This document shows positions 16,851-25,546 of a stretch of DNA of 58,615 bases, one piece after another. Location of the stretch: assembly GCA_031552765.1 (NCBI GenBank), contig JAVBME010000036.1, forward strand, positions 1 through 58,615, read 5' to 3'. Under the pieces are notes generated by a model. The model had not been told where the DNA came from and made no database searches. It saw only the letters and a list, made by a program, of their open reading frames with translations. This DNA is from JAVBME01 sp031552765 (GTDB taxonomy: Bacteria; Bacillota; Negativicutes; Acidaminococcales; JAISLQ01). How positions within the stretch are numbered: the first letter of the stretch is position 1; every line of letters begins with the position of its first letter. Position numbers and translations under genes: made by a program.

Positions 16851-17297
16851 TCAGTCAGCGTCATAAATACGGGCTATTTTATTTTTTACATCCAGTTCCA
16901 ATGCATAAAAGTCAACTTCGCCTTTGCGGATATCTTCATAGTCAAAGTCTTCAAAAGTATCGCCGACAACATCAAACTCTACTCCGGATACTTTTAGCTT
17001 GAGCGCCTGGTAATAATTGGCTTCCCTGAACACTATGGTCATGCGGCCGTTAGCGTCAGAGGGCAATTCTTTGACAGTACCGCTGGCGTCACGGTATACC
17101 AGGACGAGGTTTTGGGTTACCTGATTGCGGTTTTCATCGAACACGACGAAAATGCTTTTCGCGGCTCCGCTTTCCTTCAGCTGTTGCGTCTCATATTTGT
17201 AGCGGTCGTCGTAAGGATTAGCTCTGTGCGGCGCAGCCGCTGCAGAAACAGCCGCGGCTAAAAGCAATACCAGCAGCAAACTAGTGATTTTTTTCAA
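16851..17297 (-). CDS. Secreted protein, unknown function
   Basis: A 148-aa protein with a classic signal peptide (LLLVLLLAAAVSAAAA). A soluble domain of mixed beta character follows, with an acidic end. TTG at 17297 is preceded by AAGGAGGG at good spacing; the longer in-frame start lacks this. I see no motif that names the family. It is monocistronic and convergent with the rnf operon. It is probably periplasmic. Confidence 0.65.
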   Translation of the reverse strand: MKKITSLLLVLLLAAAVSAAAAPHRANPYDDRYKYETQQLKESGAAKSIFVVFDENRNQVTQNLVLVYRDASGTVKELPSDANGRMTIVFREANYYQALKLKVSGVEFDVVGDTFEDFDYEDIRKGEVDFYALELDVKNKIARIYDAD

Positions 17298-17374
17298 ACT
17301 GTACCACCCTCCTTGTAATATTATCAATCATAATTTTATACTAAGAGTTTGCTCCTTGCAACACTATATCGAAA

Positions 17375-17393
17375 TTGGCAAACGCGTTTTCAA
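17375..17393. promoter_or_regulatory. LacI/CcpA-like palindrome in the cheX upstream gap
   Basis: TTGGCAAACGCGTTTTCAA is a 19-bp near-palindrome centred on CG, the geometry of LacI-family (cre-like) operators. It lies in the 305-bp gap between the divergent secreted-protein gene and cheX. The rest of the gap holds a TTGACA box near 17503 without a convincing -10 partner, and the hairpin at 17442-17465. Confidence 0.35.
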
Positions 17394-17441
17394 TTATTTT
17401 TTTCATTGCAAAACGCAATAAAACACCCACAAACACAAGCT

Positions 17442-17465
17442 AAAACCACATTTTGGGGTGGTTTT
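17442..17465. terminator. Orphan hairpin upstream of cheX
   Basis: AAAACCAC pairs with GTGGTTTT across an eight-base loop. No gene ends here, so it may be an attenuator or insulator and not a gene terminator. Confidence 0.4.
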
Positions 17466-17602
17466 ACTATTAGGGTAATATAATAATATTTATTATTTCT
17501 ACTTGACAGTTTGATACAATATTATGTACTTTAGTAGTATTGCTAATTGCAAAAATCCGTAAGCTCTACTTGCGATTACCCCCGTTGCCTAGGAGGAATA
17601 CC

Positions 17603-18064
17603 ATGGATGTAAAATTGCTGGCGCCATTCGTTGAAGCCATCGCCAATGTGATGCCGCAGCTGGGTTTTCAAAGTGTCAGCCGTAGCGGCCTCAGGGTCGC
17701 CCAAGGCAAAGTAAAATGCAATGGCGTTATTGTAGATATCGGCCTTATTGGCATGATGCAGGGAAATATTTTCTATAACATAGATATAGATTCGGCCAAA
17801 GGCATTGCTTCTAAAATGATGATGGGCATGCCGGTAGCCGAACTCGACGATATGGCCAAAAGCGCTATCGGAGAACTTGGTAACATGCTGGCAGCCAACG
17901 CCGCTATTGCTCTTGAAGGCAAAGGCGTGCAGATAGACATCTCGCCGCCGAAACTGATCACAGGGGTTTCCGAGGTGATCACTAATAGCAATGCTAAGGG
18001 CATCGTTGTAGAAATGAAAGTAGACAATACCACTATCGAAGTAACAATGCTTATCGCTCAGTAA
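17603..18064 (+). CDS. cheX: CheX-like chemotaxis phosphatase
   Basis: A 153-aa protein of the CheC/CheX/FliY group. The helix KSAIGELGNMLAANA near residues 87-101 contains the E-x2-N pair used to dephosphorylate CheY-P. CheX proteins are homodimers of about 150 aa with one such active site. ATG at 17603 follows TAGGAGGAAT. No other chemotaxis gene is nearby. Isolated cheX-like genes may act on response regulators other than CheY. It is followed by a strong terminator. Confidence 0.82.
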   Translation: MDVKLLAPFVEAIANVMPQLGFQSVSRSGLRVAQGKVKCNGVIVDIGLIGMMQGNIFYNIDIDSAKGIASKMMMGMPVAELDDMAKSAIGELGNMLAANAAIALEGKGVQIDISPPKLITGVSEVITNSNAKGIVVEMKVDNTTIEVTMLIAQ

Positions 18065-18066
18065 AG

Positions 18067-18104
18067 GGTTTGATGTGACATTCTCTCACATCAAACCTTT
18101 TTTT
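18067..18104 (+). terminator. Rho-independent terminator of cheX
   Basis: GGTTTGATGTGA pairs with TCACATCAAACC, followed by seven T. Confidence 0.92.
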
Positions 18105-18142
18105 CCTTTTCTTCTGACAGCAGAATAAAACGGAGGGACATT

Positions 18143-19294
18143 ATGGCAAGGCACATACTGCATGTCGATATGGATGCTTTCTTTGCTTCTGTAGAACAGC
18201 GCGACAACCCGGCGCTCACCGGCCTGCCGGTCATCGTCGGCGGGCTGTCCGGCCGGGGAGTAGTGTCTACCGCTTCTTATGAAGCCAGGCGGTTTGGCGT
18301 ACACTCGGCTATGCCTATGGCTACCGCCAGGCGCCTTTGCCCTGACGGCATATTCATCCCACCCGACCACAAACGCTACAGCCGGGTATCGCGGGAAATA
18401 ATGGCTATCTTCCAGCGCTTCTCCCCGGCAGTCGAGCCGCTTTCCCTTGACGAGGCCTTTCTAGACCTCTCCGGCATGCACCTGGTAGCCGCCGACCTCG
18501 TGGCCTGGACAAAAAAACTAAAAGCAGCCATAAAACAGGAAACCGGCCTTATCGCCTCAGCTGGCCTCGCGCCAAATAAATTTCTGGCCAAACTGGCCTC
18601 AGACCTCGACAAACCTGATGGGCTAGTCGTTATAACTCAAGAAGAAGCAAAGAGCTTTCTCGCCTCCCTCCCGGTCGGGCGCCTGCCCGGTATAGGTAAA
18701 AATACCCAAGCTGTACTGAGCAGTTATGGCATAACCACCATCGGCAGCCTCAAAGCCGCCGACCGCAATGTCATCGCAAAAGTATTCGGCAACCAGACCG
18801 ATACCATACTCGACCTGGCCCGCGGCATAGACAACAGGCCTGTCATACCCGAACACGCCGCCAAATCCATCGGCAAAGAAAATACTTTTGAAAAAGACAT
18901 CACCACTCTTGCCGCCGCACAAAAAGAACTGCTGCGCCTGGCTGAAGAGACCGGCTGGCGCCTGCGCCGCCATGGCCTCATCGGACAAACCGTAACCTTG
19001 AAGGTACGCTATGGCTCGTTTAAGACCATCACCCGCAGCCATTCCAGCGAATATGGCTACTACCACGACGAGGACATATACAACACCGTCCTTGACATGG
19101 CCGCGCCCATCCGCTGGAACGACGGCGTACGCCTTTTGGGCGTCAGCGTCAGCCGCCTTTCTCCCCACGCCGGATATGGCGGCCTCAACTTTGGCAATGA
19201 AGAAAAAAAAGAAAAACGTACCCAAACCATCGACCAGATCAAAGAGCGCTTCGGAGAAAACATCATCGGCCGGGGCTTAAGAGAAAAAGAGTAG
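18143..19294 (+). CDS. dinB: DNA polymerase IV (Y family)
   Basis: A 383-aa translesion polymerase. HVDMDAFFASVEQ near residue 5 and SLDEAFLDLSG near 102 supply the catalytic acidic residues. An HhH-type thumb (VGRLPGIGKNTQ) sits near 177 and the little finger follows. The extreme C-terminus lacks an obvious beta-clamp QLxLF peptide, which is worth noting. The start follows ACGGAGGG. It is monocistronic, and I see no clear LexA box upstream. Confidence 0.92.
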   Translation: MARHILHVDMDAFFASVEQRDNPALTGLPVIVGGLSGRGVVSTASYEARRFGVHSAMPMATARRLCPDGIFIPPDHKRYSRVSREIMAIFQRFSPAVEPLSLDEAFLDLSGMHLVAADLVAWTKKLKAAIKQETGLIASAGLAPNKFLAKLASDLDKPDGLVVITQEEAKSFLASLPVGRLPGIGKNTQAVLSSYGITTIGSLKAADRNVIAKVFGNQTDTILDLARGIDNRPVIPEHAAKSIGKENTFEKDITTLAAAQKELLRLAEETGWRLRRHGLIGQTVTLKVRYGSFKTITRSHSSEYGYYHDEDIYNTVLDMAAPIRWNDGVRLLGVSVSRLSPHAGYGGLNFGNEEKKEKRTQTIDQIKERFGENIIGRGLREKE

Positions 19295-19303
19295 GAAATA
19301 AGG

Positions 19304-19325
19304 ACGGCGCCCTGACAGGCGCCGT
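19304..19325. terminator. Bidirectional hairpin between dinB and ppx
   Basis: ACGGCGCC, six-base loop, GGCGCCGT. It separates the two convergent genes. The T-run is weak. Confidence 0.65.
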
Positions 19326-19336
19326 TCTAATGTATT

Positions 19337-20863
19337 TTATTCAGCCACATTTTGCAATACCAGTTCACATTTGAATTCTTTTTTAAACCAGTTGATATCG
19401 CTTTTCAATTCACTTATCTCTATATCGTTGTCCGAGTTGGCGACAACAGACAAGAGCGCTTTACCCTTGGGCAGAACTGCCGGATAGATCTCTTTGACAG
19501 CGCCGGTCTCGGTAAAGTCGAGATTTTCCGCCATGGAGAGGATAAGAGCGAGCTTTCTTGCTATATCCCAATCCCGGTCGCTCAAGAAATCTTTATACAC
19601 CTTATACCTGGTATGTTTGAGCGTAAAGCCATTGTGCCAGCTTACCACCAAAGCGGCGACCATCTGTTCGCGATGGGTAAGCCCCATGAGCGGGGCATTT
19701 TCCACAAGATACGCACTGTGGCGGGCGTGGTCATAGTAGTTTATGCTGATGCCTATGTCATGGAGCTGCGCCGCTACACGCAATATTTTCAATTCAGACA
19801 TGCTCATGCCGTGGACGCCCAGCCAGCCCAGGAACATTTTTTCCGATAGGTCGGACACTTTTTTTACATGTTGCGTACCGTCCAAAACAAAGGTCAAAAG
19901 GTTGCCTACGCTAAAATCGAGGATGTTCTCGACTACATTTGGCTTGCCTAGTTGCCCTAAATAATGATCGTAAAACAATCCATCGCGCAGGCCGCAGCCT
20001 GATATAACAAGCTCTTTGCTGCCTACCGTATTGATGACCGTGTTGATGATAGCCGCTCCTGCCATGATGATGTCGGCGCGTTCGGCGTTCAGTCCTGAAA
20101 TCTTGCGCCGCTGGGCGCAGTTCGTCCCTTTGAGCGAGTCCAGTACCTCGTTGAACGCTTTCGTGTCCATGCGGAAATTGTGCAGCTTAGGATATAGGTA
20201 CTGGATGCGCCGCATATATATCTTGGCGATGTTGCGCGCTGTGCCGCCGATGCCGATGACCGGCAGGCCGCTGTTTTTCAGCCAGGGGAATTCCTTGAGT
20301 TTTTTGCCGATATAGGCGCTTATCTCTTTGAAGGCCTCTTCGCTCATCTGGTCGGCGGTGTTGAATTTCGCCGTCATATTGGTCGTGCCTGTCGGTATGC
20401 TTGCCAGGCGCTCGGCCTTGCGGTCGCGGATGAGCACAAGTTCCAGGCTGCCGCCGCCGAGGTCAAACAGCAGAGCGTCGCGTTCATCTATGCTGTTGAC
20501 CACTCCGATATAACCGAGGCGCGCTTCTTCCTTGCCACTTATGATATTCATGTCAATACCGGTGGCCTCTTTTATCCGGGCGGCTATTTCCGGCCCGTTC
20601 TTGGCCCCGCGCATGGCGGCCGTAGCCACGCCGATGATCTTGGTCGCTTTAAACAGTTCGCACATGCGGGCAAAGTGCTTTACCGCATGCACTACGTCTT
20701 CCACCGCCTCCGGCAGTATCTCGCCGTTTTTGGACATGCGCTGGCTGAGGCGTAAAGAAGTTTTATGGCTGTATATCAGATTATGCGAAAGGTTTTTATA
20801 TATGCGCAATATCACGAGGCGCGCCGAGTTGGAACCCAGGTCGATTATCGCCACTCTCTGCAT
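19337..20863 (-). CDS. ppx: Exopolyphosphatase, Ppx/GppA family with HD domain
   Basis: A 508-aa protein. The N-terminal ASKHA fold has IDLGSNSARLVILRI (phosphate-1 motif) and LFDLGGGSLELVLI (phosphate-2), so the active site looks intact. The C-terminal HD-type domain has LHDIGISINYYDHARHS near 375. It removes terminal phosphates from polyphosphate and possibly from pppGpp. ATG at 20863 follows AGAGGTGGG; an upstream in-frame start lacks a site. It is divergent from a second Ppx-like gene and PPK1. Confidence 0.88.
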   Translation of the reverse strand: MQRVAIIDLGSNSARLVILRIYKNLSHNLIYSHKTSLRLSQRMSKNGEILPEAVEDVVHAVKHFARMCELFKATKIIGVATAAMRGAKNGPEIAARIKEATGIDMNIISGKEEARLGYIGVVNSIDERDALLFDLGGGSLELVLIRDRKAERLASIPTGTTNMTAKFNTADQMSEEAFKEISAYIGKKLKEFPWLKNSGLPVIGIGGTARNIAKIYMRRIQYLYPKLHNFRMDTKAFNEVLDSLKGTNCAQRRKISGLNAERADIIMAGAAIINTVINTVGSKELVISGCGLRDGLFYDHYLGQLGKPNVVENILDFSVGNLLTFVLDGTQHVKKVSDLSEKMFLGWLGVHGMSMSELKILRVAAQLHDIGISINYYDHARHSAYLVENAPLMGLTHREQMVAALVVSWHNGFTLKHTRYKVYKDFLSDRDWDIARKLALILSMAENLDFTETGAVKEIYPAVLPKGKALLSVVANSDNDIEISELKSDINWFKKEFKCELVLQNVAE

Positions 20864-20911
20864 TAGCCCACCTCTTTGAACAATATCGTAAGTCACAGTC
20901 TCTTGCCATTA

Positions 20912-20940
20912 ATTATATCATCAATGTTTCCCTATTTAAA
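20912..20940 (-). promoter_or_regulatory. Probable ppx promoter
   Basis: On the minus strand TTTAAA (20940-20935) and TATAAT (20917-20912) are 17 bp apart, about 50 bp before the ppx start. The -10 is consensus and the -35 weak. The rest of the 228-bp divergent gap is AT-rich. Confidence 0.5.
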
Positions 20941-21091
20941 ACCGGTTATTTTTATTCGCAAAAATTGACGCTTTTATCTTTTTTATTATGTTTTTATTTA
21001 TTTTTAGTAAATTTTTCACAAAACTAAAATGTGTGCAGGTGCAAAGCCCCTCTCTGTCGAAGTATTTTAGACTTATGGAGAGTGATTTTTT

Positions 21092-22645
21092 GTGGTAAAG
21101 AAAAAAGACAACGTTTTCGCTGCTATACATCTTGGTTCGGAGAAAATAAGCCTGCAAATCATCGAATACCGGGCGCTCAACTCCATAAAAGTGCTGGATA
21201 CGGCGGAACGCCGCGTGCGTATCGCGGAGGAGACCTTCAAGACAGGCAAAGTTTCCGCCGCCATGGTCAAAGAGATTTGCTCGCTTTTAAACAACTATAA
21301 ACGCATGATGAAAGAATACGGTGTGAAAAAATACCGCCTCATCGGCACTACCGCCATGCGCGAAGCGCGCAACCGTTCTTTCATGATCGACCAGATACTT
21401 ATGGCTACAGGCCTTGAGGTAGAAGTAATAGACATGCCGCTGGAAATATATTATAAATATATCTCGCTGGCCCGCACGCTCAAACAAAACGGCATCGGCG
21501 CCGACGGCTCTTCTACCCTGTTTGCCGACATCTCATCGGGCGGCCTCGGCATCACCCTGGTAGAAAATACTAATATAAAATACCAGCAAAGCATACATAT
21601 AGGCATACTGCGCGTCAAAGAAAGTTTTGACAAGAATCAGCGTGCCGCCTCGAGCTTCAATACCGCTCTGACCGAATACATCAGCAGTATAGTTTCGCCT
21701 GTGCACAGGTCGCTACAGCAATACGCAATAAAACGCCTGGTGCTGTCCGGCACCAATACCAACCTGCTCCTACACATGCTGGACGGCAAAAGCAAGCCGA
21801 GCGAAATCAACATAATACCCACCAGCCGCTTTGAAGCGCTGGCCAAACGCGTGCTCAACATGCGGCTGGCCAAGATAATGCAGGAATTCGGCTTATCCGA
21901 AGCGGAAGCGGAAATAGTCCTGCCTACCATAGTTTTCTACCAACAGCTTACCGGCCTTACCGCCATCCCCGAGCTGGTCTTCCCGCCCGACGCCTTTATC
22001 GACTCGATAAGCCTTTTACATGTAGCGGAAGAAAAGCAAAGCCCCTGGCTGGAGGAACTGGATGAAGAACTGATCGAATTTGTCTATAATATAGCTAGAT
22101 ATTACAAGTACGACAGCGGCCACGCCCGCCAGGTGCTGAAGTTTTCCGAGCTGATATTCGACCGGCTGCACAACGTGCACGGCCTTACGGCGCGCGACCG
22201 GCTTATTTTGCGTGTCGCATCCATCCTGCACGACATAGGAAAATATATAAACCTCCGCCAGCACTATTTCTACTCTTACCGCCTCATCCTCTCCACCGAC
22301 ATCTTCGGCCTGTCGGACGCGGAAAAGCGACTGGCCGCCTATATCAGCTATCATCACTCCAAAGATATTTTCGAGCCGCCCATGGAGGGCGTATTGCCCA
22401 TGCGGCACGAACAGCGCTCCATCGTCGCCAAGCTGGCCGCGATCCTCCGCCTGTCCGACGCCCTTGACCGCAGTTACCGGCAAAAAATCTCTTCCTGCAA
22501 GGTATCTTTTAAAAACGACGAAATGCTCATCACGGTAGCGGCCAAAGAAGACCTGTCCCTCGAAAGATGGACATTTGAAGACAAGACCAGTTTATTTATA
22601 GAAGTATTCGGCATCAAGCCGGTACTTATCGAAAAAAACCGTTAG
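21092..22645 (+). CDS. Second Ppx/GppA-like protein, degenerate ASKHA site
   Basis: A 517-aa protein, GTG start after GGAGAGTG. The N-terminal half follows the Ppx/GppA fold but its phosphate-1 motif reads AAIHLGSEKISLQIIE and the phosphate-2 motif FADISSGGLGITLVEN. The D-x-G-S-N-S/T and D-x-G-G-G-S patterns are therefore weakened. The C-terminal HD domain is well kept (ASILHDIGKYIN near 388; YISYHHSKD near 430). It may be a regulatory paralogue or an HD-type phosphohydrolase. The gene leads into ppk with only 33 bases between, so both are likely co-transcribed. Confidence 0.8.
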   Translation: MVKKKDNVFAAIHLGSEKISLQIIEYRALNSIKVLDTAERRVRIAEETFKTGKVSAAMVKEICSLLNNYKRMMKEYGVKKYRLIGTTAMREARNRSFMIDQILMATGLEVEVIDMPLEIYYKYISLARTLKQNGIGADGSSTLFADISSGGLGITLVENTNIKYQQSIHIGILRVKESFDKNQRAASSFNTALTEYISSIVSPVHRSLQQYAIKRLVLSGTNTNLLLHMLDGKSKPSEINIIPTSRFEALAKRVLNMRLAKIMQEFGLSEAEAEIVLPTIVFYQQLTGLTAIPELVFPPDAFIDSISLLHVAEEKQSPWLEELDEELIEFVYNIARYYKYDSGHARQVLKFSELIFDRLHNVHGLTARDRLILRVASILHDIGKYINLRQHYFYSYRLILSTDIFGLSDAEKRLAAYISYHHSKDIFEPPMEGVLPMRHEQRSIVAKLAAILRLSDALDRSYRQKISSCKVSFKNDEMLITVAAKEDLSLERWTFEDKTSLFIEVFGIKPVLIEKNR

Positions 22646-22678
22646 GAGGCCAGGCGCAGCCTGTTTATATATCACACT

Positions 22679-24820
22679 ATGATAAAAAAAGCAGTTTTTT
22701 CACCGCTCAATATACCAGAAAACTTCATCAACCGAGAGCTTAGCTGGCTCAAATTCAACCTGCGCGTACTCAAAGAAGCCGGCGGCAAAGAACACCCGCC
22801 CCTGGAGAGGCTGCGTTTTATCTCTATCGCCGCCTCCAATCTCGATGAATTTTTCATGGTGCGAGTGGCCAACCTCATAGACGTCCTGGAAGAAGGGCGC
22901 AACGACTGTGACCCGTCCGGCCTCAGCGTCAAAGAGCAGCTGTCTGCGGTGGCCGCGTCGGCGCATGCCATGAAACGCCTGTCCTACAGGTACCTTTTTG
23001 CCACGCTCAAAGAATTGCGCAACTACGGCATACACATCGAACGCCTCAATGACATCCCTGCCGCCGGGCAAGAGTGGCTGTGCAATTATTTCCATAATAC
23101 CGTCTACCCCGTACTCACGCCCATGGCCATAGACGCCAGCAGACCTTTCCCTTTCCTGGCCAACCGCAGCCTCAATCTGGCCGTCACCTTAAAAAGCCCG
23201 CATGGCGACGACGAAGAGCGCATCGCCTTCGTGCAAGTACCCTCGGTGCTGCCGCGCCTTTTACAGGTAGAGACCGGCGAAAGCGGAAAAAGCAGCTTTG
23301 TTTTTCTGGAAGAACTCATTATGTCCTATTGCCACCTGTTATTTCCCGGTTTTACCATCAAAAACACCACGCCTTTTCGCATCACAAGAAATGCCGACCT
23401 GTACATCGACGAAGAAGATGCCGACAATTTGCTCCTTGAGATGGAAGAATCTCTTCGCCGGCGCAAACGCGGCGATGCCGTGCGCCTTGAAATAAACATT
23501 ACCGGCGACGAAAATATCGAAAAGTTCCTCATGAAAAACCTGGAGCTCGATAAGTACGACGTTTACAATATCCGCGGGCCGATAGACGTCACCTGCTTCA
23601 ATAAGCTGATAAACATGCCGCCCTTCTCCCATCTTTGCTACTCCCCGCGTACGCCGCAGATCCCGGCCGACCTCATAGACTGTGAAAATATATTCGAACT
23701 GGCGGCCGAGCGCGATATCCTTTTGCATCATCCTTTCGAATCCTTCGAACCCGTAATAAAGCTGGTACAGGACGCCGCCAACGACCCTGACGTCCTGGCC
23801 ATAAAACAGACCCTTTACCGTGTGAGCGGTAATTCACCTATCGTGGCGGCTTTAGCGCGCGCTGCGGAAAACGGCAAACAGGTAACCGTGCTGGTAGAAC
23901 TAAAAGCGCGCTTTGACGAGGAAAATAATATCATCTGGGCCAAGCGCCTCGAGAAAGCCGGCTGCCACGTCATTTACGGACTGGTCGGCCTTAAGACCCA
24001 TGCCAAGATCATCCTCATCGTCAGGAAGGAAACTACCGGCATCAAGCGCTATGTCCACCTCGGAACAGGCAATTACAACGATTCCACTGCCAAGCTATAC
24101 ACAGACATCGGCATTATAACCTCCAACGAACAGGTGGGCGCCGACGCCTCGGCCGTCTTCAACCTCCTGTCCGGCTATTCCGAGCCGCCACTCCTCGACA
24201 AGCTGGTGATGGCGCCGATCGGCCTTAGAGACAAACTGCACGGCCTCATCGACCGGGAGATCGCGCTGGCCAAAAAAGGCCGCCCGACACACATTATCGC
24301 CAAAATGAATTCACTCATCGACACGGACATCATCCTGAAACTCTACGAGGCCTCTAACGCCGGCGTACGCATAGACCTCATCGTACGCGGCCTTTGCGGC
24401 CTGCTGGACGGCAAGCCTGGCGTCAGCGAAAACATATCCGTCCGCAGCATCGTCGGACGCTACCTCGAGCACACGCGCATTTTCTATTTTTCTAACGACG
24501 GCGCGGAAGAAATATATCTTTCCAGCGCGGACTGGATGGAGCGCAACCTCAACGACCGGGTGGAGCTCTTCTTCCCGGTGGAAAGCCCCCAGCACATCGA
24601 ACGCATCAAGGGCATACTTGACCTATACCTAAAAGACAACACCAAAGCGCACATCATGGTCAATAAAGGCAACTACCGCCGCCAAAGCGCCCGAGGCGAA
24701 AAAATAAACGCCCAAGAAACGCTTTACCGTATGGCGGTCGAAGCCGCAGAAGGAGCTGTCCACACGCTAGAGCAAAAAATGAAGCCACTCTACAAAAAAG
24801 AAGCCGCCTTCCAGGAATGA
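22679..24820 (+). CDS. ppk1: Polyphosphate kinase 1
   Basis: A 713-aa protein with full family length. The N-terminal domain opens with FINRELSWLKFNLRVL. The two phospholipase-D-like catalytic domains carry the histidines LKTHAKI near 442 (phosphorylated His) and YLEHTRIFYF near 600. It polymerises the gamma-phosphate of ATP into polyphosphate at the inner membrane. No strong ribosome site precedes the ATG, which suggests coupling to the upstream Ppx-like gene. It forms a synthesis and degradation locus with the two Ppx genes. Confidence 0.95.
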   Translation: MIKKAVFSPLNIPENFINRELSWLKFNLRVLKEAGGKEHPPLERLRFISIAASNLDEFFMVRVANLIDVLEEGRNDCDPSGLSVKEQLSAVAASAHAMKRLSYRYLFATLKELRNYGIHIERLNDIPAAGQEWLCNYFHNTVYPVLTPMAIDASRPFPFLANRSLNLAVTLKSPHGDDEERIAFVQVPSVLPRLLQVETGESGKSSFVFLEELIMSYCHLLFPGFTIKNTTPFRITRNADLYIDEEDADNLLLEMEESLRRRKRGDAVRLEINITGDENIEKFLMKNLELDKYDVYNIRGPIDVTCFNKLINMPPFSHLCYSPRTPQIPADLIDCENIFELAAERDILLHHPFESFEPVIKLVQDAANDPDVLAIKQTLYRVSGNSPIVAALARAAENGKQVTVLVELKARFDEENNIIWAKRLEKAGCHVIYGLVGLKTHAKIILIVRKETTGIKRYVHLGTGNYNDSTAKLYTDIGIITSNEQVGADASAVFNLLSGYSEPPLLDKLVMAPIGLRDKLHGLIDREIALAKKGRPTHIIAKMNSLIDTDIILKLYEASNAGVRIDLIVRGLCGLLDGKPGVSENISVRSIVGRYLEHTRIFYFSNDGAEEIYLSSADWMERNLNDRVELFFPVESPQHIERIKGILDLYLKDNTKAHIMVNKGNYRRQSARGEKINAQETLYRMAVEAAEGAVHTLEQKMKPLYKKEAAFQE

Positions 24821-24886
24821 AGCACTATTGCCAGCCCTGCCGCCGCTTGCTATAATGTTAGATATACATAAAAAAGGAGAGCCGTT

Positions 24887-25189
24887 ATGCCGCAACTGTA
24901 CAAAATAACTTTCAACATCGCCGATATTTACGGCTATATCGCCTACGACCCACAAACCCAGGCTATTACCGTCGACTATCCTGACGAACGAACGTGCGCC
25001 GCTATAAAAGACTGGCTGGCTAAAGAGCACGAAATAAATACGCCGGTGGAAAACGGCGGTACGAATGATTTTGCTCCGAAAAAATATTTGGCTGCCCGCA
25101 GTGTCAGTGACTTTGAAACAGTACTCACCCGTATCTGGCAACACCTTGGCGTACACATCGACTGGAGCTTCCCGGCCGAGTGCATATAG
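24887..25189 (+). CDS. Conserved-looking small protein, unknown function
   Basis: A 100-aa soluble protein with a good AAAGGAGAG ribosome site and no signal peptide or motif that I recognise. Its sequence is compact (alternating beta and helix), with ITVDYPDERTCAAIKDWLA in the middle. It is 66 bases downstream of ppk1 and possibly co-transcribed. I assign no function. Confidence 0.6.
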   Translation: MPQLYKITFNIADIYGYIAYDPQTQAITVDYPDERTCAAIKDWLAKEHEINTPVENGGTNDFAPKKYLAARSVSDFETVLTRIWQHLGVHIDWSFPAECI

Positions 25190-25297
25190 TTATCCACAGG
25201 TTTATCAACACGCTACTCACAGCCTGTGTATCAAAAACGGAAAGCCTCATCAATACTGGGTTTTTTCAACAGCAAAACCAACATGGCCTGTTGATAA
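25190..25297. promoter_or_regulatory. Cluster of DnaA-box-like sequences
   Basis: Within 108 bp there are four 9-mers: TTATCCACA (25190-25198, exact consensus), TTATCAACA (25202-25210), TGTGTATCA (25225-25233, reverse, one mismatch) and TGTTGATAA (25289-25297, reverse of TTATCAACA). The 182-bp gap between a small gene and tRNA-Arg holds no open frame. It may bind DnaA as a titration or reactivation site, but no origin gene lies near. Confidence 0.45.
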
Positions 25298-25308
25298 CTA
25301 CACTTATA

Positions 25309-25337
25309 TTGACGGTTTGCCTGTGGCGTGTTAGAAT
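25309..25337 (+). promoter_or_regulatory. tRNA-Arg promoter
   Basis: TTGACG (25309-25314), 17-bp spacer, TAGAAT (25332-25337). The tRNA begins 35 bases after the -10. Confidence 0.8.
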
Positions 25338-25371
25338 TTAAAGCGTCGTCTATTGTAAACTATTTTATAAC

Positions 25372-25448
25372 GCGCCCGTAGCTCAGGTGGATAGAGCAGT
25401 GGTTTCCTAAACCACGTGCCGGGAGTTCGAGTCTCTCCGGGCGCACCA
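25372..25448 (+). tRNA. tRNA-Arg(CCU)
   Basis: A 77-nt tRNA. The acceptor GCGCCCG pairs with CGGGCGC, the discriminator is A, and CCA is encoded. The anticodon loop TTCCTAA gives CCU. A terminator follows directly. Confidence 0.95.
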
Positions 25449-25457
25449 GGAATTACG

Positions 25458-25490
25458 CAGGTTTCCGGCTTTCGGAAGCCTGTTATTTTT
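25458..25490 (+). terminator. tRNA-Arg terminator
   Basis: CAGGTTTCCG, five-base loop, CGGAAGCCTG, then TTATTTTT. Confidence 0.88.
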
Positions 25491-25546
25491 ATTAAATGCC
25501 GGATAAAGAATAAACAGCAGCGCCATTTTAATAGGCGTTTACGCAG

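Noticed and set aside
17503..17525. Strong promoter TTGACA/TACAAT before cheX
   Set aside because: The boxes are only six bases apart, so they cannot form one sigma70 promoter.
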